A stretch of DNA of 57,119 nucleotides, taken from contig JALONG010000030.1 in NCBI GenBank assembly GCA_025455065.1, positions 1-57,119 on the forward strand. The letters run 5' to 3'. The notes under the pieces were generated by a model. It made no database searches and was not told the DNA's origin. It saw nothing but the letters and a program-made list of their open reading frames with translations. Position numbers and translations under genes: made by a program. This document shows positions 47,981 through 57,063 of this stretch, one piece after another (within the stretch, counting starts at the first letter, position 1; each line of letters starts with the position of its first letter). This DNA comes from Candidatus Kapaibacterium sp. (GTDB lineage Bacteria > Bacteroidota > Ignavibacteria > Kapaibacteriales > UBA4661).

Positions 47981-48075
47981 AAATGGACTCCTGAATTGCC
48001 AAGAAACTCCCGCAGAAGGTAGATTCTTGGCTGTGAAAAAACTCGTTATGCTGCGTTTCGTTAGTTGGAATTGTG

Positions 48076-51000
48076 TTACAGTTTTTGAATGGAAACACTG
48101 ATGGTTTCTTCGTTAAAATCAAGAGAGGTTTCGAGAGGATTGGTACTAAAACTGAGGCTCTGACACAAGGTTTCATCCTGCACGTAAGCCTTCATTGCCT
48201 CCAAAGCGCTTTGTACATCGCTTGGAACGTGAACACTGAGTGTAATGCGGTCGGTTACTTCAAACCCCGAATCTTTGCGCAAGTTCTGAACACGGCTGAC
48301 AAATTCCCGCGCAATGCCTTCGTTGCGTAATTCTGCCGTCAGTTCGGTATCCAGCGCAACCGTTACGCCGTTACCGGAAGCCACCAGCCAGCCTTCAATA
48401 TCTTCGTTCACGATTTCTACGTCGTCGAGTTCAATCGTAAACGATGAGCCGTTTGTGCCGAGCGTGAGAGATTTATTACGCTCCAACTCCTTGATTTCTG
48501 CTGCGGACAGCGCCTTGATTGCATTAGCAACGGTCTGTGTTTCTTTGCCGAATTTTTTTCCGAGTGTTTTGAAATTCCCTTTTGCGGATTTCTGCACGAT
48601 GTCGGTATCACCCGAAACGTACTCCACTGTTTTGACGTTAATTTCTTCGGTGATAATCTCTTGCACCGATTGAATCTGACGACGTTCATCAGGCGAGGAA
48701 ATTGGGACTAAAATCCGTTTAAGTGGTTGTCGTGTCTTGATTTTAGACTTTTCCCGGAGAGAACGCGCCAAAAATACAATATTTTGTGCTTTTTCCATGC
48801 GAAATTCTAACGCTGTGTCAATTTCTTTTTCCACAGGCTGCGGCATTTGTGCAAGATGCACGGAAGAAGGTGCTGAGTGTTGAGTGTTGAGTGTTGAGTT
48901 GGATGCTTGTGTGAGGCGTTGATAGAGCGTTTCGGCAAGGAATGGCGCGAGCGGAGCCATCATGCTTGCGAGCGTCATCAAAACTCCGTGCAGCGTTTGA
49001 TAAGCAGCGATTTTGTCTGCATCTTTTTCGCCCTTCCAGAAACGGCGGCGATTGCGGCGCACGTACCAATTCGACACATCGTTAATGGCAAATTCTTGCA
49101 CGAGTCGCATTGCTTTGGTGATTTCGTATTCGTCCATAAGGCGCAAGTATTCACCAAGCGTGGAGTGCATTTTGGAAATAATCCAACGGTCAATTTCAGG
49201 GCGCTCCGAAACAGCGATTTGTGCTTCCGCGCCCGTAAAACCGTCAATGTTTGCATAGAGCGCGAAAAATGCGTAGGTGTTCGTGAGTGAGCGGAAAAAG
49301 TCTGCAATGACCGTTTTTGCGATGTCGTCGCCGTTGAAGAGTGTCGGTTTCCACGGTGGATTGTTCGTAATAAAATACCAGCGAACCGCGTCCGCACCGT
49401 ACTTTTCCATGACGTGAAACGGATCCACCACATTGCCTTTCGACTTCGACATTTTCTGACCGTCTTTGTCCAAAATGAGTTCGTTCACAATCACATTGCG
49501 GAAAGACGGCGTACCGAAGACCGCCGTTGCGATATTGTGCAACGTGTAAAACCAGCCCCGCGTCTGGTCCACAGCCTCGCAGATGAACTGCGCGGGAAAT
49601 GCTTTGTCGAACAGTTCTTTGTTTTCAAAAGGGTAATGAAGCTGTGCAAAGGGCATCGCACCTGAATCGTACCAAACATCAATCACTTCTTTTACGCGGC
49701 GGTAGGTCTTGCCGTTGCGTTCAAAAACGACGTTATCCACAAATGGGCGGTGGAGGTCAATTTCAGTAGGTGGATTTTCATCTAACTGCAGCAAGGCTTC
49801 TTGTCCTTTGTCATCAAGATTTTCAAATATTTCGTGAACTTGATTACCTTCAATACGCATTTCATCTAGCCCCTGACGTGCAATTCTGAGTCCGTTTGTT
49901 TTATGAGTGCTGCCAATTGTTTCTTTTAATGGTATTCGGCGCTTTTGAGTGGTTTCCCAAAAACCCTCCATCAACTCTTCCACCGAACCAACGGCGAAAA
50001 TATCTGTCTCGTCATCTTCTGCAACCCACAGCGGAAGCGGTGTTCCCCAGTATCGGTCGCGTGACAACGCCCAATCTTTCACTTCTTCCAACCAATTCCC
50101 AAAGCGCCCCGCGCCGATTTCGGGCGGCTGCCAGTTAATTTTGTTGTTGTTGGAAACCAAGCCGTCTTTGTAGGTGGACGAGCGAATAAACCACGATTCG
50201 CGGGCATAGTAAATAACGGGGTTTCCGGTGCGCCAGCAATGCGGATAGCTGTGCAAATAATCATTGGTCGAACGGTAGATTTTATCGGCTTTTTTGAGCG
50301 CAATCACGATGTCTTTGTCCGCACCTTCTTCGGTGCGAGTGCCGCCTGTCGCGGGGTCGGGATAGGTGAAGGTTTTGACCGTGCGTCCTGCAAATTCGCG
50401 GGCTTTGTCGGTGAAACGTCCTCCGGGAGAAACGGGATTAAAAAAGGGCAATGGATATTTTTTCGTCATCTCGAAATCGTCTGCACCAAAGGCAGGAGCA
50501 AGATGCACTACGCCTGAACCGTCACTTGCCGATACGAAATCTCCCGCTAACACGGTGTGCAATGCGGGAAATTCCTCCCGCGAAGCGGGAATCATGCCCG
50601 GAAACGGCGGTTCGTAGGCAGTTCCGAGGAAATCCGCACCTTTGAATTTTGCCAAAATTTCATAGCTTCCGTCCAGTTTTCCAAGCAGTGCTTCCGCCAG
50701 AACCAGCTTATCTTCTATCATTGTTTTGGTTTCGCCTTGCTTCACTTCGCGGGAATTGCTCACGAGAACGTAGTCGAGTTCTGCGCTCACGGCAAGCGCG
50801 GTATTGGAAATCAGCGTCCACGGCGTTGTCGTCCAGACAAGGATTTGTGCGCCTTCCAATGCCTTCAAGGGCGAAGACTGCACGGGAAGTTTGATATAAC
50901 AATTCGGGTCGCGCACGTCCTTGTAGCCGAGCGAGAGTTCATGCGATGAGAGCGGCGTTTCGAGTGTGGGAGACTGCGGCGTAATGCGGAAGGACTTGTA

Positions 51001-51525
51001 AATAAGCCCTTTGTCGAAAAATTGCTTGAGCGACCACCACACCGATTCGACGTAATCGTTGGTGCAGGTGATGTAGGGATTGTCGAGGTCAAGCCAATAG
51101 CCCATGCGGTTTGTGAGTTCGCGCCAGCCTTGATTTTGCTCAATATTCGCATAGACAAATTTGCGGCATTCTTCGTTAAATTTCGCTACGCCGAGTTTGT
51201 CAATTTCTTGTTTATTGGCAAGCCCCAACTGCTTTTCCACAGCGAGTTCGACGGGCAAACCGTGCGTATCCCAGCCGGCTTGACGCGGCACACGGTAGCC
51301 GCGCTGCGTCTTGTAGCGGCAAATCATGTCCTTGATTGTGCGCCCCATGACGTGATGAATGCCCGGGCGACCGTTCACGGTCGGCGGACCTTCGTAAAAC
51401 ATGAACACCTCAGCATCCTTGCGCTCTTCGAGGGAGCGTTGAAAGGTTTGGTGTTCATCCCAAAATTTGAGGATGTCGTGTTCGAGTTGTGGGTAGGAAA
51501 AATCGTCAGGAAGCGGCGTAAACAT
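48076..51525 (-). CDS. ileS: Isoleucine--tRNA ligase, eukaryotic-like type 2 (IleRS2)
   Basis: The protein has 1,149 residues from ATG at 51525; the frame is open to 51855 but the upstream residues are not enzyme-like. Class I synthetase motifs are visible: the first signature reads GIHH at 55-58 within NGRPGIHHVMGR instead of the usual HxGH, and KMSKS is at about 691-695. WDTHGLPVE, the editing-domain region (WTTTPWTLISN) and the type-2 C-terminal anticodon region follow. Length and sequence style match IleRS2, which tolerates mupirocin. It is divergent from the LolA-like gene and leads the long minus-strand gene series; the DksA-like gene follows as in many Bacteroidota. Confidence 0.95.
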   Translation of the reverse strand: MFTPLPDDFSYPQLEHDILKFWDEHQTFQRSLEERKDAEVFMFYEGPPTVNGRPGIHHVMGRTIKDMICRYKTQRGYRVPRQAGWDTHGLPVELAVEKQLGLANKQEIDKLGVAKFNEECRKFVYANIEQNQGWRELTNRMGYWLDLDNPYITCTNDYVESVWWSLKQFFDKGLIYKSFRITPQSPTLETPLSSHELSLGYKDVRDPNCYIKLPVQSSPLKALEGAQILVWTTTPWTLISNTALAVSAELDYVLVSNSREVKQGETKTMIEDKLVLAEALLGKLDGSYEILAKFKGADFLGTAYEPPFPGMIPASREEFPALHTVLAGDFVSASDGSGVVHLAPAFGADDFEMTKKYPLPFFNPVSPGGRFTDKAREFAGRTVKTFTYPDPATGGTRTEEGADKDIVIALKKADKIYRSTNDYLHSYPHCWRTGNPVIYYARESWFIRSSTYKDGLVSNNNKINWQPPEIGAGRFGNWLEEVKDWALSRDRYWGTPLPLWVAEDDETDIFAVGSVEELMEGFWETTQKRRIPLKETIGSTHKTNGLRIARQGLDEMRIEGNQVHEIFENLDDKGQEALLQLDENPPTEIDLHRPFVDNVVFERNGKTYRRVKEVIDVWYDSGAMPFAQLHYPFENKELFDKAFPAQFICEAVDQTRGWFYTLHNIATAVFGTPSFRNVIVNELILDKDGQKMSKSKGNVVDPFHVMEKYGADAVRWYFITNNPPWKPTLFNGDDIAKTVIADFFRSLTNTYAFFALYANIDGFTGAEAQIAVSERPEIDRWIISKMHSTLGEYLRLMDEYEITKAMRLVQEFAINDVSNWYVRRNRRRFWKGEKDADKIAAYQTLHGVLMTLASMMAPLAPFLAETLYQRLTQASNSTLNTQHSAPSSVHLAQMPQPVEKEIDTALEFRMEKAQNIVFLARSLREKSKIKTRQPLKRILVPISSPDERRQIQSVQEIITEEINVKTVEYVSGDTDIVQKSAKGNFKTLGKKFGKETQTVANAIKALSAAEIKELERNKSLTLGTNGSSFTIELDDVEIVNEDIEGWLVASGNGVTVALDTELTAELRNEGIAREFVSRVQNLRKDSGFEVTDRITLSVHVPSDVQSALEAMKAYVQDETLCQSLSFSTNPLETSLDFNEETISVSIQKL

Positions 51526-51910
51526 TGTTCTTTGGCTTGGTTCAACACTAGTTTTTTGTGCATTTTTTTGTAAAAAAATATAAGCGCACAGTTTACGGTT
51601 TTTTTGGTGGAAATGCAATAAAAAATTTTGTTTGTCGTTGTACTCAGAGTAGCTGAAAACTCCACAGACCAAAGTGTCTGTGCCACAAAAGACCTGATAA
51701 AACCTCATGTTCCATGCAAAACGCAGCGCCCAACTTGTTTTCTCAAGACAAATAATGTCCGATTTATTCCGATATCCAGACCATTGCTGTGTACAGTATA
51801 ACAAATATTTTGGTGCAACGATGCAACCTTTTGACCACTTCTGCGTTCTAACCAAAAAGTTTGCACAAAACTACATTTCTTTTTTCACAATTTTTTTGGA
51901 GTTGTTCCGA
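51526..51910. other. Divergent intergenic region between ileS and LolA-like gene
   Basis: It holds the promoters of both genes and an inverted repeat CACAGAC/GTCTGTG (51663-51682) that recurs at 52850-52869. No T-box or other riboswitch structure was recognisable by eye, and no gene is convincing. Confidence 0.5.
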
Positions 51911-52693
51911 ATGAAAATCACAATGTTCCCACGTTTTATGCGCAATGCTGCCCTTGCTTGCGCTTCGGTGTTTGCGATGAGTGCAGTGTCGCTTTCCGCA
52001 CAAACAGTTGATGATATTGTAGCAAAAATGAATGATGCAGCAGGCGGCGAAAAAGTGCAGCGTGCTGTGAAATCACAGGAAATGCAGATGGAGATGATTG
52101 TTAATGGTGGTGCGGTAAAAATTCCGGTTAAAGTGTTTCAGCAACGTCCCGCATTTTTTCTGAGCGATGCAACATTTCAAGGTATGACTTTTAAGGACGG
52201 TTATGATGGTAAATCAGGTTGGCAAATAAATCCAATGTTGGGACAAATGTCACCCACACCGAAAAATGAAGAAGAATTAAAAGATATGGAAGAGCAAGCA
52301 GACTTTGATGGTCCGTTCATTGACAGTAAAATCAAAGGCTACAAAGTTGAACTCATGGGCAAAGAAGACCTTGACGGCGAACAGGCTTTCAAATTGAAAG
52401 TTACCAACAAACACAACGACGTGAAATATTATTTTGTCGGTGCGGATAACTATTTGCCCATAAAAGTTGTTACGAAGAAAAAGAATAAAGAAGGCGGCGA
52501 GTACGAGACAGAAACATTCCTTAGCGACTACAAAAAACTGCCCAATGGTCTTTTGATGCCGCACACAACCGAATCAAAAATCAAAGGTCAGACGTTTCAA
52601 ACGATGGTTATGAAATCCATTACCTTCGACAAAACCTACGAAGCAAGCCTTTTCGCCATTCCTCCGGCAAAAGCAGCGGAAGCAAAGAAATAA
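51911..52693 (+). CDS. Exported outer-membrane lipoprotein-sorting-like (LolA-like) protein
   Basis: The protein has 260 residues from ATG at 51911 with GGAG upstream. Signal peptide MRNAALACASVFAMSAVSLSAQ is followed by TVDDIVAKMNDAAGGEKVQ and then a twisted beta-sheet pattern (MQMEMIVNGGAVKIPVKVFQ, YYFVGADNYLPIKVV, FLSDYKKLPNGLLMPHTTES). This is the LolA/LolB-like fold of outer-membrane lipoprotein-sorting-related proteins in Bacteroidota. A lipid- or lipoprotein-carrying role is plausible, but many homologues are unassigned. It is transcribed alone. Confidence 0.75.
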   Translation: MKITMFPRFMRNAALACASVFAMSAVSLSAQTVDDIVAKMNDAAGGEKVQRAVKSQEMQMEMIVNGGAVKIPVKVFQQRPAFFLSDATFQGMTFKDGYDGKSGWQINPMLGQMSPTPKNEEELKDMEEQADFDGPFIDSKIKGYKVELMGKEDLDGEQAFKLKVTNKHNDVKYYFVGADNYLPIKVVTKKKNKEGGEYETETFLSDYKKLPNGLLMPHTTESKIKGQTFQTMVMKSITFDKTYEASLFAIPPAKAAEAKK

Positions 52694-52714
52694 TCAGGCT
52701 TTGAGCAAAGCACA

Positions 52715-52750
52715 AAACAGCAGCATCGTTTGAGCGCGGTGCTGCTGTTT
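52715..52750 (+). terminator. Candidate hairpin terminator after LolA-like gene
   Basis: AAACAGCAGCA (52715-52725) pairs with TGCTGCTGTTT (52740-52750). The T-tract is weak. Confidence 0.5.
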
Positions 52751-52849
52751 GCGTTTATGCACTTCCTAAGCGAGGTTTTACACCGATTTACGTTGAGGAT
52801 TGTGCATTATTTTTTCAATGCTTTTCTCTGGAAGCAGCACAAATACTCG

Positions 52850-52869
52850 CACAGACAAGAATGTCTGTG
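52850..52869. repeat. CACAGACA palindrome, second copy
   Basis: CACAGACA(AGAA)TGTCTGTG, followed by CCAC as in the copy at 51663-51682. It is probably a dispersed REP-like repeat. Confidence 0.6.
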
Positions 52870-52926
52870 CCACTGAAGCCGGATTGAAGCCGGATTTTTT
52901 TGCACAGTTATCAACTCAAATTGGTA

Positions 52927-53724
52927 TTATCGGCTTTTCACCTTATTTGCCATGCGCTCGGCGCGTTTTTGCGGGTCGGGGTGGGTAGAAAACATTTGCT
53001 GCACGAAATTGGAACGTCCGGCGGCGAGTTTAGCGAGTTTTTGCAGCGCCGAAGCCATTGCGCGGGGATTGTAACCATGCCGTTGGAGAAATTTTAGCCC
53101 GTAATCGTCTGCGTCGGTTTCTTGTGAACGGGAAAATTTTGCATTGACGAGATTTTGTGCAATTGCGCCTGCTGCGGAGGTTGCTAATTGCCCAAGCGTA
53201 CTATTCGACGTAGCAGCAGCCTTCCTTGCGGCGGAGGTCAAAAGCGCAGTGCGGAGTTTGTCTTTGTGGTCGTTGTTTTTCACGTGTCCGATTTCATGCC
53301 CGATAACGCCCAACACTTCTTCGTCGGTCATAGCGTCCATCAACCCCGAATACACGCGCACCGTGCCGTCTGCAAGCGCAAAGGCGTTGATTTGCGGCGA
53401 CAAATAGACCCGATAGTTGAGCCGTAACCCATCTTCCAAAATATGCTTTCCCGTGAGTTTGGCAAGGCGCACCGCGTAAGGATTATTCGGCGGTGCGAGT
53501 TTGTTTTGTGCGTCCATTTGCGCGGCATACTGCGATGCAACCCGCATAATTTCTTTGTTGGAAAGCGTCATCGCACGAAACGCATCCATTCCCGCCCCCA
53601 GCCAAAAGACGGAATTGTCCTGCGTGGGCGGCATCATTACTTGTGCAGAAGCCTGAGACATTCCGCAGAGCATGACGAGGACGAGTGCAAACCTGCGGAG
53701 AGAGAAGCTGTGATAAGTAACCAT
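52927..53724 (-). CDS. M48 family metalloprotease, exported
   Basis: This 265-residue protein has a signal peptide (RRFALVLVMLCGMSQASAQ) and no lipobox. Zinc motif HEIGH is at 143-147 and the third ligand lies in QETDADDYG. FSTHPDPQKRAERM is the family's C-terminal signature. It is a periplasmic zinc protease related to the BepA/HtpX group and the second of its kind in the window, differing from the lipoprotein at 37030-37899. The gap to the next gene (53725-53915) is unremarkable. Confidence 0.9.
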   Translation of the reverse strand: MVTYHSFSLRRFALVLVMLCGMSQASAQVMMPPTQDNSVFWLGAGMDAFRAMTLSNKEIMRVASQYAAQMDAQNKLAPPNNPYAVRLAKLTGKHILEDGLRLNYRVYLSPQINAFALADGTVRVYSGLMDAMTDEEVLGVIGHEIGHVKNNDHKDKLRTALLTSAARKAAATSNSTLGQLATSAAGAIAQNLVNAKFSRSQETDADDYGLKFLQRHGYNPRAMASALQKLAKLAAGRSNFVQQMFSTHPDPQKRAERMANKVKSR

Positions 53725-53915
53725 ATGAGAGTCAAAAATGTGGTAACGCCAAGATATTATGCAGTAAACGACGAACTACACCTCTGCGAATTTTTTCAAA
53801 CAATCGCACTGCACACTTTCCGTTACGATTTCCCTCTCGAAAAAGCGCTAGTTTTTCCCGCTCAGGCAATGTAATTTAGCATGAACATAATATTTTTTTT
53901 CCGAACTTTCCCGCT

Positions 53916-55499
53916 ATGTCCTTCAAACGCTTCGCAAAGACAGCCCCCAAGCGCCGCACACGGCGGCAGGTAGAGATTTATTTCGTGCTGTATTTGGCAT
54001 CGTTGCTGCTGCTGTTACCAAATAAACGGGAACGTGCGCCGGAATCCGAACCGTCGTTAGTGTATGAACTTCTGAAATCGCGCTTTATCATTGCCGCCGA
54101 CCGCCCAACGCTGAATTGTCAATTACTCGCCATTGGTGATTCTGTACGGGTTGTGGCATTGGATTCGCTTAATGCGGTTTCTTCGAGTGGTGATGTGGGG
54201 GAAGTGCATTATGAATTTCAGGTCGAAGACGAAACACAAGGTCAGGTTTTGACCATATCGGCACAAAAGCCGCAAATGGGCATATTTATGATGAAAGAAG
54301 ACCTGCCGCGCAAACGGGCGGAGTTTCTCTGGCAGCCCACCCGCAATGAACGGCGTAATCGTACCTTAAAAGTAAGCGTTATTGCGACCGCAAAGCCCGT
54401 AATACCGACTTCCATAACACGCCCCGAAGTACGGGAGCGCCTTGCAAAACTTCTCGCCGACGAAAACCGCTTCGACACTGCTCGCACGGAGTTTAGTATC
54501 AACATAACATTCCTGGACGCGGGGCGCAGTATTGCCGTGAGCAATATCAATGTGGACAGTCTTGTGAATGCACTTAGAGCCTCATCAGCAAGCGTTTCCG
54601 GAGCATTTCCGGCAACCTTTGTTACGCCGCGCAGTTTTGTACAGCCGCCCCCGGGAGATTTTTCGCTTTATGCCGTTAATGAGCGCATTGAGTGTCTGCC
54701 GCTTCAGCAATGGGAAAACACGATTCGCGTTTATGGGATGAATCTTCGCACCGAAGGCAATGGCGACCCGAAAACCGAGATTTTACGCACCGACCGCAAC
54801 GATGGTACGGGTATGGCAAGTATTGACGAGGTTCGCGGGGATATGATTCGGCTCAAAGGCGTTGCACCAAGTTCAGGTCTCATGACGATTCGCGTCGTCG
54901 TAACTCGTGCCGGAGACAAAAAGCAAAATACGATTGATTTTCCCGTCCGTGCCACACCGCTCCAAGCGCCGGACATTCCGCGTCGGATGTATGCGGGTGT
55001 TGGGTATGAATTCGATTCCAAGTTGCCCTTTGTAACAGGTCAAGAATTGCGCTCTGTGCTGTCGCTCTCAGGCAGGGAGCGTTCTGTGGGGCAGCAAGGG
55101 GCGAAATTTACCTTCGTGCCGGAGGAAAGCGATATTGGCAAAACCTTCGCATTTGAGCGCTTTATCGGCGGAAAACGTGTTGGCGAAGTATATTACGTGA
55201 AGGTGGAGGAATTTTCTGCGCCGGAGATTGTTGAAGTTTTTGCGCAAGGTACAGAAGAGTTTGTGCGTACGCGCTGTTACGGGCAAGTCGGCGGCAACGA
55301 TAACCGCGTAACGCTCGAAGTAAAAGGAAATATCAAAGTTGTTGAACGCTTCGGCGACCGCCGCAGCGAGCCTCCTGCGACACTTCAACTCTTCAAAATC
55401 ACCAAAGCCGAAGCCGACAAACCCTACAAAGGCACTATTCGCGCCATTGACAGCAAAGGCAGAGCCTCGATTGCGCGGTTTATTGACCGCAATGATTAA
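53916..55499 (+). CDS. Single-pass periplasmic protein with Ig-like domains, unassigned
   Basis: The protein has 527 residues. A basic N-terminus (KRFAKTAPKRRTRRQ) is followed by one transmembrane helix (IYFVLYLASLLLLL, about 21-35) and then about 490 residues of beta-rich periplasmic sequence with several Ig-like segments. The topology and the phrase RRMYAGVGYEFDSKLP recall PorM/GldM, the energising T9SS component, but the match is weak and GldL is absent, so this is only a suggestion. No catalytic motif is seen. It is transcribed alone from a start without a Shine-Dalgarno sequence. Confidence 0.75.
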   Translation: MSFKRFAKTAPKRRTRRQVEIYFVLYLASLLLLLPNKRERAPESEPSLVYELLKSRFIIAADRPTLNCQLLAIGDSVRVVALDSLNAVSSSGDVGEVHYEFQVEDETQGQVLTISAQKPQMGIFMMKEDLPRKRAEFLWQPTRNERRNRTLKVSVIATAKPVIPTSITRPEVRERLAKLLADENRFDTARTEFSINITFLDAGRSIAVSNINVDSLVNALRASSASVSGAFPATFVTPRSFVQPPPGDFSLYAVNERIECLPLQQWENTIRVYGMNLRTEGNGDPKTEILRTDRNDGTGMASIDEVRGDMIRLKGVAPSSGLMTIRVVVTRAGDKKQNTIDFPVRATPLQAPDIPRRMYAGVGYEFDSKLPFVTGQELRSVLSLSGRERSVGQQGAKFTFVPEESDIGKTFAFERFIGGKRVGEVYYVKVEEFSAPEIVEVFAQGTEEFVRTRCYGQVGGNDNRVTLEVKGNIKVVERFGDRRSEPPATLQLFKITKAEADKPYKGTIRAIDSKGRASIARFIDRND

Positions 55500-55590
55500 G
55501 TTTTTCTGTGTTTTCGCAAATTGTGTTTTTACAATGAAAAATTTCTGTGTAATTTCGCGGAGTCAATTCGCATATATTCATTACTTGATT

Positions 55591-55754
55591 GTAACTATTT
55601 AGATCTTCGACGCAGATTATCATGATTACACTGATTGCGCTGATTTTGAGCGGCTTTTGAGATAGTTTTCGGATTGTCGTTCATATTAAAACTATCATGA
55701 AAATCTGTTGAATCATGAAAATCTGCGTCAAAATTTTATGACCTAAACAGTTAC
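55591..55754. mobile_element. IS66-like MITE with perfect 8-bp target duplication, upstream of HmuY gene
   Basis: Left end GTAACTATTTAGATC, right end GACCTAAACAGTTAC. It is flanked by ACTTGATT at 55583-55590 and 55755-55762. Near the gene-proximal end the 13-mer TCATGAAAATCTG is repeated at 18-bp period. This ~60-bp end is nearly identical to the gene-proximal end of the copy before maeB. Confidence 0.9.
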
Positions 55755-55775
55755 ACTTGATTTTTCATTCAAACC

Positions 55776-56384
55776 ATGCTAAAAACCTCTTCATTCCTTG
55801 TTTTGTGCATTTGTAGTGCAAGTGCCGTTCTTTTCTCCTGCTCTTCAACCAATAACGCTGAAACACCAACAGCGGCGTTTACCCGCACAGGAAATACCGT
55901 GAATGTGAGCAATCTTGATGCCACTTCCGAAGAACGCTTTACGCTGGTGAATTTGCAGACGCAAAGTATCGTTCCCCTGAGCGATTCCGCCACAACGAAG
56001 TGGGACATCGGTTTTCGGAAAACCACCATTATCGTTAATGGCGGCAAACTCCGCAAAGGAACAGGCGGCATCCAGCGTTTGCAAAATCAAACCTTCGATG
56101 CGCTCAAAGAAGCACCGCAAAGCGGTTACAGGGGCGATGATGCGGAGGACAATCTTGCGCTGACCGCCAAAAGCGGCGAAAGTTGGTATTTGTATAGCGG
56201 AACGTCCATTACGCCGATAAAAGATGTGGTCCTGGTTATTCGCACTGGCGACGGGAAAAATTTTGCGAAAATGGAAGTCCAAAGCTACTACAAAGACAAG
56301 GTAGAACCAAGCATTACAGCGCCTTCGCGGTACTATGCCCTGCGGTATCAGGTGCAGACCAATGGGACGCGGGAGTTTCGGTGA
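55776..56384 (+). CDS. HmuY family lipoprotein (heme-binding protein)
   Basis: This 202-residue lipoprotein has lipobox LFSC (Cys22). The HmuY fold is recognisable from WDIGFRKTTIIVNGG in the middle and MEVQSYYKDK followed by YYALRYQVQTNG near the end. HmuY proteins capture heme at the outer surface and hand it to a TonB receptor such as HmuR, which is not encoded nearby. The start ATG 55776 lies only 21 bp downstream of a MITE, so the leader derives partly from the element. A bidirectional hairpin follows the stop codon. Confidence 0.85.
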   Translation: MLKTSSFLVLCICSASAVLFSCSSTNNAETPTAAFTRTGNTVNVSNLDATSEERFTLVNLQTQSIVPLSDSATTKWDIGFRKTTIIVNGGKLRKGTGGIQRLQNQTFDALKEAPQSGYRGDDAEDNLALTAKSGESWYLYSGTSITPIKDVVLVIRTGDGKNFAKMEVQSYYKDKVEPSITAPSRYYALRYQVQTNGTREFR

Positions 56385-56411
56385 ATTTGGCTTTTCTGTA
56401 CTATTCTAAGT

Positions 56412-56455
56412 AAAACAAATCCGCTTAAATACTAGCTTTTAAGCGGATTTGTTTT
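56412..56455. terminator. Bidirectional terminator between HmuY gene and small membrane protein gene
   Basis: AAAACAAATCCGCTTAAA (56412-56429) pairs perfectly with TTTAAGCGGATTTGTTTT (56438-56455). A/T runs in the stem let it work for both convergent genes. Confidence 0.85.
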
Positions 56456-56478
56456 ACTTGATAATGGCTTTGAATTCC

Positions 56479-56724
56479 TTACTCTTTTGAGTAGATGTAT
56501 TTCTTTAACACAATTTCCATTATCGGTATTATACTGAGAATACAAAGAAAAATAAGTTTTCCCGTAGAGAATATATTGGGATAAAGAAATTGAACTGTAA
56601 TCAAAAATGAAAAAAATATAACACTCATACTGGCTATAACACGCGGGGAGTTTGCATATTTTCTGGCAAAAATTAATGCTGCAAACCCCAAAACGCAGCC
56701 AATAATTAAAAAGAGTATATCCAT
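56479..56724 (-). CDS. Small three-helix membrane protein, possible immunity protein
   Basis: The protein has 81 residues from ATG at 56724, chosen because GGA and AAGG precede it and because an earlier start would overlap the upstream gene. Three hydrophobic segments (MDILFLIIGCVLGFAALIF; VIASMSVIFFSFLITVQFLY; LIFLCILSIIPIMEIVL) end in a basic tail. It starts 34 bp after the six-cysteine peptide gene on the same strand in an AT-rich patch. Small multi-helix membrane proteins encoded directly after a bacteriocin are typical immunity proteins; here this is inference from position and size only. Confidence 0.6.
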   Translation of the reverse strand: MDILFLIIGCVLGFAALIFARKYANSPRVIASMSVIFFSFLITVQFLYPNIFSTGKLIFLCILSIIPIMEIVLKKYIYSKE

Positions 56725-56758
56725 GACCTTGTTCCAGTTAATTGTTTTTATATGATTA

Positions 56759-57049
56759 TTAGCGGCATATTGAGTGCGCAACACGGGTATTTGAGCAGTA
56801 GCTACAAATTGCATCGTAAGCACAAGCCCCATACAGTAAAGTACCAACCGGAAGTGACAGTGCAGATAGGTATCCTATAGTGTAGCCACAAGTCACTAAC
56901 TGTGAAAGGTAAGGTCCCCATTGGCAATTACCATACTCTTGGAGTGATGCTCCAGATTTTGCTTTTGACGCTTTATTTACAATGGTTGTGTAAGCTATTT
57001 CATCAAAGTTATCAATAAACTTTACAGTAGTTTTGACAGTTCTTTGCAA
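56759..57049 (-). CDS. Six-cysteine hydrophobic peptide, bacteriocin-like
   Basis: The protein has about 96 residues from TTG at 57049; the frame stays open to the window edge, but a terminator lies at 57064-57094, so the start must be downstream of it. The first ~40 residues are polar. The rest is a hydrophobic Gly/Leu/Tyr-rich segment with Cys42, 54, 76, 82, 85 and 95 and a final Arg. First spacing C-x11-C, six cysteines over 53 residues and one basic residue after the last Cys match the tail of the lipoprotein at 31105-32004. The look (LPVGTLLYGACAYDAICSYC) resembles halocin C8-type bacteriocins. No signal peptide or double-Gly leader is clear. The start codon is uncertain. Confidence 0.5.
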   Translation of the reverse strand: MQRTVKTTVKFIDNFDEIAYTTIVNKASKAKSGASLQEYGNCQWGPYLSQLVTCGYTIGYLSALSLPVGTLLYGACAYDAICSYCSNTRVAHSICR

Positions 57050-57063
57050 GCAAAAAAAATTTG

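Noticed and set aside
47319-48101. Plus-strand 260-codon Ala/Phe/Gly-rich open frame
   Set aside because: It is the antisense reading of the Ala/Lys/Pro repeats of the DksA-like gene, which has a ribosome site and a recognisable C-terminal domain.
48000-48101. lspA downstream of the ileS-dksA pair
   Set aside because: The gene after the DksA-like gene is an NTF2-like exported protein and no signal peptidase II motif appears in this run.
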